64,000 nucleotides of DNA from Endozoicomonas sp965261315 (GTDB lineage: Bacteria; Pseudomonadota; Gammaproteobacteria; Pseudomonadales; Endozoicomonadaceae), in the NCBI GenBank assembly GCA_965261315.1, contig CBDHDM010000031.1, positions 186,001-250,000 of the forward strand. Direction: 5' to 3'. Numbering within the stretch: the stretch's first letter is position 1; each line of letters begins with the position of its first letter. The position numbers were made by a program, and so were the translations under genes. The notes beneath the pieces are model-generated. The model did no database searches, was not told the DNA's origin, and saw nothing but the letters and a program-made list of their open reading frames with translations. Below are positions 44,005 to 52,566 of the stretch, in pieces.

Positions 44005-44016
44005 GTCCTGTCCCTA

Positions 44017-44385
44017 TCAAATCAGGCTGCTGATCATCCAGCCTAGCAGAGAATCGAGCCCCCACAAAATAAGGCCCATCACTAATACGACAGCAACCAC
44101 CACCAGAGTGGTTTGCACCGTCTCCTGACGAGTAGGCCAGACAACCTTGCGAATCTCAGTCTTGGCATCCTTCAACAACGTCCAGAAGGCACCACCTTTC
44201 ACAGTCTGCAGAGCAACAAACCCGGCAACAGCCGCAATCACCAACAAGCCGACAACCCTAAGAAGAAGCGACTCAGCAGCAAAATAATAATTACCGTAAA
44301 CACCAACAGCGACCAGAATCGCCACAAGGCCCCATTTGAGACCATCCAGTCGACCCGAAGTCGCAATTTCAGAATTTCCACTCAT
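44017..44385 (-). CDS. secE: preprotein translocase subunit SecE
   Basis: Inner-membrane partner of SecY. 122 aa with three membrane helices at about 18-36, 43-62 and 92-117, the gammaproteobacterial form. The conserved amphipathic segment ends in EIRKVVWPTRQETVQTTLVV, the SecE signature. First gene of secE-nusG, directly after tRNA-Trp. Confidence 0.97.
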   Translation of the reverse strand: MSGNSEIATSGRLDGLKWGLVAILVAVGVYGNYYFAAESLLLRVVGLLVIAAVAGFVALQTVKGGAFWTLLKDAKTEIRKVVWPTRQETVQTTLVVVAVVLVMGLILWGLDSLLGWMISSLI

Positions 44386-44455
44386 CAGCTTGATTTTCTC
44401 TATCTAGACTCTCTAAGAGCAAGCTTCCCAGGAGCAAGAGCTTGATCATCGGAAA

Positions 44456-44531
44456 TGGCAGGCCAGGAGGGAATCGAACCCCCAACCCCCGGTTTTGGAG
44501 ACCGGTGCTCTACCAATTGAACTACTGGCCT
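44456..44531 (-). tRNA. tRNA-Trp (CCA anticodon)
   Basis: 76 nt including the encoded CCA. The acceptor starts AGGCCAG; the anticodon loop CTCCAAA gives CCA, and the T arm is GGGGGTTCGATTCCCTC. It precedes secE. Confidence 0.97.
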
Positions 44532-44661
44532 AAATCCTTATCACTCTGAATCACAGAGCCGGTGAATTATAATCCCCATCAACCGACCTGAAAAGCCTTG
44601 TGGCTATTCGAGCACAAAAAAACTACCGCTCGAAAAAAAAGAGACACGAGCCTCTCGAATA

Positions 44662-44737
<76 letters not shown>

Positions 44738-44778
44738 ACTTGCTATCTATGACAACCATCTATAGACAAGATTGAAAC

Positions 44779-44852
<74 letters not shown>

Positions 44853-44950
44853 AAAAACAAAACTTTAATCATGCAAACCAATCTTGCACGAATTCCAAGG
44901 ATTTGGAAACCAGCCATCAAGCTTAATTTCAACTCAAGGAAGAATAAATC

Positions 44951-45034
44951 TGGTGGTGGGGGCTGGATTCGAACCAGCGAAGCTTTCGCGTCAGATTTAC
45001 AGTCTGATCCCTTTGGCCACTCGGGAACCCCACC
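44951..45034 (-). tRNA. tRNA-Tyr (GTA anticodon)
   Basis: 84 nt with CCA and a long variable arm (CGCGAAAGCTTCG), as in class II tRNAs. Acceptor GGTGGGG, anticodon loop CTGTAAA. First of the Tyr-Gly-Thr cluster. Confidence 0.97.
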
Positions 45035-45166
45035 AGATGCTGCGCTATTTTATTCAGGAAGTTTTCTTTGTCAACCCAACCTTTTTCTTCCAGATGATTC
45101 TATCTTTCAGATCAACTTTTAATTTCCCGGTTCGGTTAACTGTCTCCCTGAGCAGCGAGGCGTATA

Positions 45167-45895
45167 CTAGAGAATCTCTTTGCTCGTTGCAATGCTTTTA
45201 CAACTCTTTTTTAACTTTTTCAGTTCAGGAAACTGATCTGCGGTTTCATCCCAGAACGAAGAACTCAACCTGCTTTCAACAGTAGAATCCATCTCGAGCC
45301 ACCATTGTTCAGGAACCCTGGGTAGTGACTTGATCGCAACACCATAACCCGCATCAGTTAAACGACGACTAACTGCTTTTGCAGACTCACTCCGCGAGAA
45401 AAGCCCCAATGATATACCATTGGCCAGCTCCCCCTGAGTAATCACAAAGCTATCAATTCTTTGCGCCTGCAACTCTCTCAACAAACGGATCGCAGCATCA
45501 CGACTGGGTAAAGGCGGTATATGAACCCAGTAATCCTGTTGCTGGCTATTTTCATCAGCCCTTTCATGACTACTAACCCCCACTGCAAATAAACGCTGCT
45601 GCAGTTCATCCACCTCAACCACATTGGCAAAAGGCCCTACAACGAGGCATTCATTTACAAGCTTACGTCCTGACTGGATCGATGAATTTATCAAAGGTTT
45701 TACTCCAGCCATATCACTTGGAGTTGCTGAGTGCGCCCCACTTGTCTCGGCAAGCAAAATCAGTCGTTCACCCAACACTTCTTTATAACCATCACTTTCT
45801 TCGGGAAGCCAGTACCCTCCCCTGGAATCATGATAGGAGCCCCAGGCAAAATAACTGAGATTGGCAAATACAAGAAAAATAACTGTCCAGCGCAT
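45167..45895 (-). CDS. SPOR-domain-type membrane-anchored protein
   Basis: 242 aa. An N-terminal hydrophobic segment at residues 3-18 (WTVIFLVFANLSYFAWG) anchors it or acts as a signal. The middle and C-terminal part reads NECLVVGPFANVVEVDELQQ, then YWVHIPPLPSRDAAIRLLRE and GISLGLFSRSESAKAVSRRL. That is the pattern of a SPOR peptidoglycan-binding repeat (GPF..., SLG-F). It starts three bases after the coaX stop in the order birA-coaX-SPOR gene, as in Pseudomonas and relatives. Its exact role is unknown, probably envelope related. Confidence 0.82.
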   Translation of the reverse strand: MRWTVIFLVFANLSYFAWGSYHDSRGGYWLPEESDGYKEVLGERLILLAETSGAHSATPSDMAGVKPLINSSIQSGRKLVNECLVVGPFANVVEVDELQQRLFAVGVSSHERADENSQQQDYWVHIPPLPSRDAAIRLLRELQAQRIDSFVITQGELANGISLGLFSRSESAKAVSRRLTDAGYGVAIKSLPRVPEQWWLEMDSTVESRLSSSFWDETADQFPELKKLKKSCKSIATSKEIL

Positions 45896-45898
45896 CGT

Positions 45899-46630
45899 TT
45901 ATCCCAGCACCGCCTCTTCAAAAGCAAGCGACAGACCGTCCATCACCAGTTCAGGATGATAAAAACACTCACCGTTAATGTAAGGCTTAAGTAGCGCACC
46001 ATCACCTCCGGTCAGATATACGACACGATCTTTATGCGTAGCCTGTTGCTCATTCACCATTGCTGTCGCCATAGCGAGAACACCGTTATTAATACAGTCC
46101 ATACTATTTTTGCCCGGACTGACACTGGAGGCTGCCATTTCCACCATGGGCAGTTGAGCCGTACTGGTGTGCAACATCTTTTTCATCAACCCGATACCCG
46201 GCACAATATACCCACCGAGATGTTCTCCATCACGGTTTAACATATCAAGGGTGATAGCCGTACCACAGCTAACAACGATTTTATCTGTCTGCTTATCCTG
46301 ATGGTTAGCCGCCAGCATTGCCAGCCAGCGATCGACCCCAAGACCAGGATAAGCAACACGAACTCCCCGCCATTCAGTTTTAACCGAAGCCTGCTGAAGA
46401 GAAATATTGAAGTGCCGGTCAATGGCAGCATTAAGCAACTCAAAACGCTCCCAACCCGAAACAATGGATGCTCTGGCACAGTCTATCTGCCCAACCTGCC
46501 CCATTAACAAGGGCAGACCCTGGAGCCAGTTATCGCTGTTTGCAAGATAGCCATGGGAAGCTACGGTATCGCCATTTAACAGTCGCCATTTTAATCGGCT
46601 ATTACCAGCATCCAGTTCCAGAATTCTCAT
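45899..46630 (-). CDS. coaX: type III pantothenate kinase
   Basis: Phosphorylates pantothenate in the first step of coenzyme A synthesis (EC 2.7.1.33). 243 aa with the ASKHA phosphate motif LELDAGNSRLKWRLL, the catalytic-Asp region PGLGVDRWLAMLAA, VVSCGTAITLDML and HLGGYIVPGIGLMKKML. It lies between birA and the SPOR gene with two- to three-base gaps, so it is in an operon. It uses the pantothenate that the panBC genes of this window would make. Confidence 0.96.
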   Translation of the reverse strand: MRILELDAGNSRLKWRLLNGDTVASHGYLANSDNWLQGLPLLMGQVGQIDCARASIVSGWERFELLNAAIDRHFNISLQQASVKTEWRGVRVAYPGLGVDRWLAMLAANHQDKQTDKIVVSCGTAITLDMLNRDGEHLGGYIVPGIGLMKKMLHTSTAQLPMVEMAASSVSPGKNSMDCINNGVLAMATAMVNEQQATHKDRVVYLTGGDGALLKPYINGECFYHPELVMDGLSLAFEEAVLG

Positions 46631-46632
46631 GT

Positions 46633-47643
46633 TTACGTGCTCTTTCCAGGGCCAGCAGTCTTCAATGAAACTTCACCGCCATTAAAAACCATCATACCCT
46701 CACCAGTCTTCAATAACAGTCCACCATGGGCATTAACCCCAGAGGCCACACCAGAAACACTATTTCCCGATGCATCCAAAACAACACTCTGACCAGCAAA
46801 AGCATCGTATTGCTCCCACTGTTTCATAAAATGACCAAAGCCATATTGACTGAAAGCATCCAGAGTCTGGCACAACTCACTGATCAGTGCGCTTGCTACA
46901 CGGTTCCGGCTGACCGCCATTCCACAGACTCGCTGAATATCCACGGCTGGCTGATTAATAGTATTGATTTGCTCCTGACTCAGGGCAATATTGACACCAA
47001 TACCAATAATAACCTCACAGTCACCAGTAGGATCGCCATGTACTTCCAGCAAAATGCCACTGAGCTTCTGAAAGCCCTCCTGAGACCCTTTACCCGCTGA
47101 AGGCTCCCAGAGCACATCATTAGGCCACTTTAGCTTCAGGTTGCTCGCACCACAGGACTCCAGCGATTTAACAACACAGAGGCCGACCGCAAGACTCAGC
47201 CCCTCAAGAGAGGCCATGCCGGCACTATAAGACCATCTGACAGACATACTGATGGTAGAGCCAAACGGATTATTCCAGGCCCTGCCCCGGCGGCCACGAC
47301 CACTGGTCTGGTATTCCGCCAGGCATACAGCCTTGATTGCAGGGCTATCTACATGGATATCCCTGACCAGATCATTAGTTGAAGCCGTTTTAAGACAGGT
47401 TTGAATAACTACCGATTCTCTGACAGCCTGATCCAGATCACCCAGAATTTTCTGCCGATCCAACAGCTCAACTCCCGGATGTAACCTGTAACCTTTCCCT
47501 TTCACTGAATCCAGCTGCAGGCCAAGTTCTTCCAGCATTTTCAGTTTTTTCCACACCGCAGCACGACTAATGCCCAAAGCGCTGCCCAGCGCCTCACCCG
47601 AGTGAAAACTGCCATCAGACAGCAGCTCTAATACTTTTTCCAT
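46633..47643 (-). CDS. birA: biotin-protein ligase / biotin operon repressor BirA
   Basis: Attaches biotin to acetyl-CoA carboxylase (EC 6.3.4.15) and represses biotin genes. 336 aa. A winged helix at residues 1-60 (LLSDGSFHSGEALGSALGIS, RAAVWKKL) is followed by the catalytic domain with the biotinyl-AMP loop SGRGRRGRAWNNPFGSTISM, KLKWPNDVLW and GIGVNIALS. Full length, with the DNA-binding part. First gene of birA-coaX-SPOR. Confidence 0.96.
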   Translation of the reverse strand: MEKVLELLSDGSFHSGEALGSALGISRAAVWKKLKMLEELGLQLDSVKGKGYRLHPGVELLDRQKILGDLDQAVRESVVIQTCLKTASTNDLVRDIHVDSPAIKAVCLAEYQTSGRGRRGRAWNNPFGSTISMSVRWSYSAGMASLEGLSLAVGLCVVKSLESCGASNLKLKWPNDVLWEPSAGKGSQEGFQKLSGILLEVHGDPTGDCEVIIGIGVNIALSQEQINTINQPAVDIQRVCGMAVSRNRVASALISELCQTLDAFSQYGFGHFMKQWEQYDAFAGQSVVLDASGNSVSGVASGVNAHGGLLLKTGEGMMVFNGGEVSLKTAGPGKST

Positions 47644-47732
47644 TTAATAGATTCCTTTATTGACTCTACCTATACTGCATACTCTCTAAATTCTAAATAT
47701 AGAAAACAACCGATGGATCAGGGAAACAGCAG

Positions 47733-48803
47733 ATGAGCATTTTCAAATCCCACATCACCCGGATGAGTGCCTACACCCCTCCCCTGAAAGGCAGGAATCC
47801 TCATAAACATCTGCTACTGGACTTCAATGAAAGAACATTACCCGTCAGCCATCATGTTAAGCAGGCGCTTATAGACTTTATCAATGATGACCGACTGCAA
47901 ATGTACCCCTCCTATGGTGACCTGACCCGAAAGATTGCCAGTTATGCGGGTGTCAGCGAATCAAAGGTCATGATGACCAACGGCTCCGATCAGGGTATCG
48001 ACATTATTATTCGTGCTGCCTGCACGGAGGACGATGAAATCATCATCCCCGGGCCAACCTTCGCAATGTACCAGCAGTGCGCCAATATTGAGAGACTGAA
48101 AATCATAGAGCCAGCCTATACGCTGGATGAAGGCTTCCCTGTCAATGAAGTACTGAACTCAATCACACCCAGCACCCGGATGATTGTGATAGCCAACCCG
48201 AATAACCCCAGCGGAACAAAAATCAACTGCGAGGACATTCTAACCATAGCCAGAGCCGTACCCGATACTGCACTGCTGGTCGACGAGTGCTACTTTGAAT
48301 ACTCTCAGACAACCATCGCCGATAAGGTGATGGAATACCCGAATATCCTGATTACGCGCACTTTCTCAAAAACATGGGGCCTGCCATCCATACGGCTGGG
48401 GTATGTCATCAGCCATCCCGATAACATCAAAGCACTGCTGAACATTCGCGGCCCTTATGATGTCAATCAGTTTGCAGCTGTCGCTATTAATGCAGCGCTG
48501 GACCATCCAGAGTATACCCGGCAATACGTTAGGGAGGTTATGGAGGATTCCAAACCGCTGCTTGAGCAGTTCCTTGACCAGCAGAAAATTCCTTACTGGC
48601 CCAGCGCAGCCAATTTTATCTGGGCATTTCCTGACAACCCGGATGCTATTGAGCAGCATTTGCGTAACTACAACATTCTTGTCCGGCCAAAAGCTGACCA
48701 GAGTGGGCGCAAGGGGCTGAGAATAACTCTGGGAGATATTACTCAGACCCGGCACCTGATAGACAAGGTTCAGGAAGTGCTTTCAAGCTCACGAACATCA
48801 TGA
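47733..48803 (+). CDS. histidinol-phosphate aminotransferase-like PLP enzyme
   Basis: Fold-type I aminotransferase, 356 aa, of the HisC subfamily. It has LDFNERTLPVS near the N-terminus, NGSDQGIDIIIRA, NPNNPSGT, VDECYFEY (Asp about 184 binds the pyridine nitrogen), TRTFSKTWGLPSIRLGY (PLP lysine about 213) and GLRITLGD (substrate-binding Arg). It stands alone, not in a his operon, so the substrate may be histidinol-phosphate or another aromatic/amino acid. Its 3' end overlaps the thiC remnant by 34 bp on the other strand. Confidence 0.85.
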   Translation: MSIFKSHITRMSAYTPPLKGRNPHKHLLLDFNERTLPVSHHVKQALIDFINDDRLQMYPSYGDLTRKIASYAGVSESKVMMTNGSDQGIDIIIRAACTEDDEIIIPGPTFAMYQQCANIERLKIIEPAYTLDEGFPVNEVLNSITPSTRMIVIANPNNPSGTKINCEDILTIARAVPDTALLVDECYFEYSQTTIADKVMEYPNILITRTFSKTWGLPSIRLGYVISHPDNIKALLNIRGPYDVNQFAAVAINAALDHPEYTRQYVREVMEDSKPLLEQFLDQQKIPYWPSAANFIWAFPDNPDAIEQHLRNYNILVRPKADQSGRKGLRITLGDITQTRHLIDKVQEVLSSSRTS

Positions 48804-49314
48804 GTCATGCGCATCGGACAAAAGTTTGGCCCACACATTGAACAGAAGCCTGCATCCTTGGCACTGTCCTGAGGAAGGGTTTCATCGTGATAAGCTTTTG
48901 CCGTATCCGGATCAAGGGCCAGGTTAAACTGGTCCTCCCAACGAAACTCAAAACGAGCCCGGGACAGTGCATCATCCCTTAGCTGCTCAGTTCTTCTGAG
49001 TCTTTACGTCCCCGTATCCACTCTGAACGAATTGGCTGCAACCCCTGAAGGAGGTCCAGGCTATGCTCTGGATCAGTATAAGGTCCGGATGTGTCATACA
49101 CCCTGATGGAAGATTCAGTTGATAATTTGCTGTACACCCCCTGTCTCTGTCCAATCGCTATTTCGCGCAGGCCCACACGAATGTCATCACGACTACCGGT
49201 GAGATAAATTTTTCTGGAAGCTGGAAATGGACGACAGGCTTCTGCCAGAAGTGACTGACCGTCAGAAATTGGAGTACTCGTCTGAATACCCTGATGATGA
49301 GAGTTACAAGCCAT
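48770..49314 (-). pseudogene. thiC: thiC (phosphomethylpyrimidine synthase) with internal deletion
   Basis: ThiC is a radical-SAM enzyme of about 630 aa that makes the pyrimidine half of thiamine. Here the first about 110 codons (48979-49314) read PFPASRKIYLTGSRDDIRVG, SIRVYDTSGPYTDPEHSLDL and IRGRKDSEEL, then run out of frame. The last 70 or so codons (about 48770-48998) read RDDALSRARFEFRWEDQFNL, ALDPDTAKAYHDETLPQDSA and the iron-sulfur CSMCGPNFC. The roughly 430 residues between, with the catalytic barrel, are gone, and the join is out of frame. The gene cannot make an enzyme. Its upstream TPP riboswitch remains. Confidence 0.93.
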
Positions 49315-49332
49315 GTATGTCCTTTATCTTTT

Positions 49333-49442
49333 CTTGTTCCCTTCGCAGGTATTACCCCGGGCAGGTTCAACGGATTTGCTGCAAATAACTCCCAATGGAA
49401 GTCTGAAAACGCAGCGATCTCAGCTACATGCACTCCGACAAG
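49333..49442 (-). promoter_or_regulatory. TPP riboswitch (THI element) in front of thiC
   Basis: On the minus strand it begins CTTGTCGGAGTGC and continues with GCTGAGAT, CCGTTGAACCTG and GGGTAATACCTGCGAAGGGA, then ends ACAAG. It pairs its 5' CTTGT with the 3' ACAAG. These are the conserved P1, P2/J and P4-P5 parts of the thiamine pyrophosphate aptamer. It ends about 18 bp before the thiC start, where it would block translation when TPP is bound. Confidence 0.93.
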
Positions 49443-49484
49443 ATACGGGAATTATAAAGGTGAACATGTCGATAAGGATAGTAC

Positions 49485-50160
49485 TCAGGAATAATCCCCA
49501 TCCAGCTCTTTCAGCAACTTACCCATATACTCCCTGAGGTAATCAGAGTTCCGTTCCGCCATCCTCCGCCCAGCCGTTGTTTGCATGGTTTCAGATAGTT
49601 TTAGCAACTTTACCTGAAAGTGATCAAGAGCATATTCACAATCGTCAAGCTCACGATGCTCTGCCAGCGGGTCTTCCGGGTTAAACATCTTTCGCCGTAA
49701 GAGACCTGACGTATAAAAAACCCTGGCCAAACCAATCGCACCCAGAGCCTCCATCCGATCTGCATCCTGTACAACCTTTGCTTCAATCGTTTCTGGTGTA
49801 ATACCCGCAGAATAACTATGGCTCTCTACTGAGTGACAGACGTTATCAATAAGCTCATGAGGAAACCCCATTTCTTCAAGGCAAACTCTGGTTTTTATGG
49901 CAGCCAGCGAGGATGCCTGAGATCTTTCAGGATGATCTTTTGGCAGAACCACAACATCATGAAAATAGCAGGCTGCAAGCACCACCAATCGATTTACCGG
50001 GATCGGTTTCCTGATCCATTATCTGTTGTGCAGTCTTCCACACTCGCTGAAAATGGAAAAAGTCATGGGATGCATCATTATTATCGTCGCCCATGGATTG
50101 TAACCAGGAGGTAATTTTCTGCTCCCAGCTATTCAGAGTGTCTGTGCAGCTATTGCTCAT
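49485..50160 (-). CDS. HD-domain phosphohydrolase, YedJ type (frameshift near 49988)
   Basis: Metal-dependent phosphohydrolase like E. coli YedJ; substrate unknown. The N-terminal 60 codons (MSNSCTDTLNSWEQKITSWL, then DASHDFFHFQRVW) and the rest (VVLAACYFHDVVVLPKDHPE, KVVQDADRMEALGAIGLARV, DDCEYALDHFQVKLLKL) lie in frames one base apart. Removing one G in the GATTGGTGGTGC run joins them as KSIVVLAACYFHD and gives about 224 aa, normal for the family. It is either a sequence error or a recent inactivation. Confidence 0.87.
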
Positions 50161-50416
50161 GAATTCAGGTAAAAAAGACAGTGAATGAAAGTTGAAGAAT
50201 ATATATTAGAGTGGTGTAAGGAAATTATACTGCGATTTAAAACACTTTTCAGTGTCAGAAAAACCATTCCAACCGTGTTATTTACAGAGGCGAAATAAGG
50301 GAGTGAATTTACAAATAAAAGGCTTTGAGGCTCAAGCAAAAAAGCTCGGGTCTTTGTGATCGAATTGCAACGACGAAGCTGCTTGGGTTAGGTGATACTG
50401 GGCAGCTGATGATAGT

Positions 50417-50917
50417 TCAAATCGGTGACTGTATGCGATAACGTGCAACAGTACAGGTGCTCCATCCTTCAAAGCGATCAAGTTTCATACCCAATTGTTG
50501 CATGACCCCCTGAGCAAACTCATTACTGGGTGTTGTATAAGAAATAATCTCCTCCATCCCCAACTGGTTAAATCCAAACTGCGTCACAGCCTCAACTGCC
50601 TCAAGTACCAAACCTTGCCCGCGGTATGCCGGTAAAAATCGCCAGCTCATCTCGATGTGTTTACCATAGGGAGAAAAGCCACAGTAGCCAATCAGTTGAT
50701 TATTCTCTTTGAGTACCACAGCCCAACGAGACCACCCCCACTTATCGAGTTCGGCCTGATACCGCCACAACTCGGTTTCTGCAAGACTGCCTGGCTCTGT
50801 TGCCATAGCATCTGATGACTGGGAAAGCGTTTCACCCAGTAAAGCAGAATAAGCATCCACGTCCTGCAGCTGCCAGGTACGAAGTATCAGACGAGGCGTA
50901 TCAGTAACAATTAACAC
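50417..50917 (-). CDS. GNAT-family N-acetyltransferase, RimJ/RimL-like
   Basis: 166 aa. TPRLILRTWQLQDVDAYSAL is the typical start of the RimJ/RimL-type (GNAT_3) group, GYCGFSPYGKHIEMSWRF is the core beta strand pair, and PAYRGQGLVLEAVEA is the acetyl-CoA loop. YTTPSNEFAQGVMQQLGM closes the domain. I place the start at GTG 50917 because TGGAGA lies about ten bases upstream. A longer in-frame start at 51040 adds 41 residues unlike the family. Substrate unknown. Confidence 0.8.
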   Translation of the reverse strand: MLIVTDTPRLILRTWQLQDVDAYSALLGETLSQSSDAMATEPGSLAETELWRYQAELDKWGWSRWAVVLKENNQLIGYCGFSPYGKHIEMSWRFLPAYRGQGLVLEAVEAVTQFGFNQLGMEEIISYTTPSNEFAQGVMQQLGMKLDRFEGWSTCTVARYRIQSPI

Positions 50918-51040
50918 GGTAAAACAATCTCCAGAAAACCTTGCTCTAACAAAACTGCTCCAACAAAAGTATCGCGCTGCCGTTTGGACAGTTAGAACAT
51001 CTAAAAAGTTCTCACTAAACAGGTAGCCTGAATAATACAA

Positions 51041-51459
51041 CTGATTGATTTACTGAAATTAATATTAAGATAACCCACTCCCGCCACTTCCGAAAAAAGG
51101 GTAACGAAAAAGGGGGAACGAAAAGGCCTAACAGGCAAAACCTGAACTCAGACTATCTGATAATGATCAAGCAAAAAGTTAAGAGGGCTTTAAAGTGTTA
51201 GCCTCTTCCAAACAAATAATTGCTTCAACGGTCGCACATATACAACTTGCAAATATTAGTGTGCACAGGCTGCCAAAAGTTCCCTGACAGCAATACCAGA
51301 AACTATTTGAAGGCAAAACCTGAGCATAATTCAGATCAGAGTTCCCTTATCTGTGAGCATTGATTCTGCCACCACAAAAGGGATATCTAACAGCAATTAA
51401 CATCCCGCAAGTGAGGACTTTCCAAATCCATCACAGGCCCTTTGGGAATTATTTGCGTC
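51041..51459. other. intergenic region left of the IS remnant
   Basis: No gene, RNA or clear repeat seen in about 420 bp. Confidence 0.5.
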
Positions 51460-52266
51460 GTAAGTTCTCAAAAAAGTGCTGAAAGCAGGATAATTTAGGT
51501 CAGTCGTCTATCCTCTCAGCATGGCTTTTCCAGAACTCCAGCAGTTACAACCTGAAGCTCTACTGAGATTCATCACTCAGCAGTAAGAGCAGATCATTCA
51601 GCTCAAAGAGCAGATAGAAGCGCTTGAAGCCGAGGTTCGTCGTCTAAAAAAACTGCCAGAAAAGCCTGACATCAAACCAAACACCAAACCTCCCGATGAC
51701 GACACTGGCAGCTCTGATGGAGATCCATCCGCTCCTGAGGGTAACGATGGGGCCAGTCCAGACACCTCGTCAAAGCAGAAGGTTAAAAAGCCCAACGAGA
51801 ACACCAGGGAACAGCGTAAACAGCCCCGAAAGCCATCGGCAGATAAATCCATACCCATTGCTGCAGGCCTATGTTCTGCACCAGTATCACGGTTGCTCCG
51901 TTACCCAGCCAGAACTGCTGGACTGGCTATGGGACATTGGGATCTCTATTTCCAGTGGGCAACTCAGCCAGCTTCTTACGAAAGGACATGAGCAATTCCA
52001 TGCTGAGAAAGATGAGCTGTTGGCCACAGGCATTCGCTGTTCAAGTTATATCCAGACAGTAGCGGGACGCGAAGCGATTTAGGGCGGCAATGTCGCGACA
52101 CTTTTGCCAGCCTGAAAAAAACGTGTCGCCTGTATGGTCTCTCTTTTTGGGATTATCTGAAAAGCAGACTAATGGGCGATGGGTTATTTCCGGGATTGAG
52201 TGACCTGATTGAGGAGGCTTCACGTCATCTTCCGTGTGGTGCTGCCAACAGTTTTTGAGAACTTAC
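51460..52266 (+). mobile_element. IS66-type insertion sequence, internally deleted and decayed
   Basis: The 15-bp terminal inverted repeats are intact: GTAAGTTCTCAAAAA at 51460-51474 and its complement at 52252-52266, with the GTAA ends of IS66-family elements. Inside, a transposase start at 51521 (MAFPELQQLQPEALLRFITQ) has a TAA after 21 codons. It continues as EQIIQLKEQIEALEAEVRRL and LPEKPDIKPN, typical of IS66 TnpC N-termini. Another frame carries QAYVLHQYHGCSVTQPELLD and ISSGQLSQLL from the middle. The C-terminal KKTCRLYGLSFWDYLKSRLM and its stop overlap the right repeat. At 807 bp against about 2.5 kb for a full element, most of the catalytic part is missing. No 8-bp target duplication is seen. 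Confidence 0.82.
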
Positions 52267-52566
52267 GAACCCTCCTTGAATTTTTAATAATTTACTAATC
52301 ATATCTTCCATATATGATTAGGTGTTTGATATTGGGTTAGATGTAATCAGCCTCTGCCCAATTGAGTGTTATTAGTAATTAAGACCAGTAAGTTGGAATA
52401 TAGTTCCATATTTTGTTAGAGGAAAAGAAAATATTATGAGTATTGGTAAGCATTTTTGTTTGCGATATTTAATTTTATATCTTTAAAAAAAAATGGCTAC
52501 TTTTTTATTATGATTGAAAGAGACAGATGTCCAGAAACCCTGTTATTCCGGACATCTGAGAGTGTC
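52267..52566. other. AT-rich intergenic region between the IS remnant and pgi
   Basis: Very AT-rich, without an open frame. It ends in the hairpin described separately. Confidence 0.5.
52524..52558 (-). terminator. probable pgi terminator hairpin
   Basis: Perfect nine-bp stem CAGATGTCC / GGACATCTG with a 17-base loop. It lies nine bases after the pgi stop on the minus strand. The T content after it is modest (TCTCTTTC). Confidence 0.55.

Noticed and set aside
45167..45895. Treating the gene after coaX as a tRNA-modifying or nuclease gene because it is beside tRNAs
   Set aside because: The sequence shows a membrane anchor and SPOR-like repeats; the tRNA proximity is ordinary gene order.
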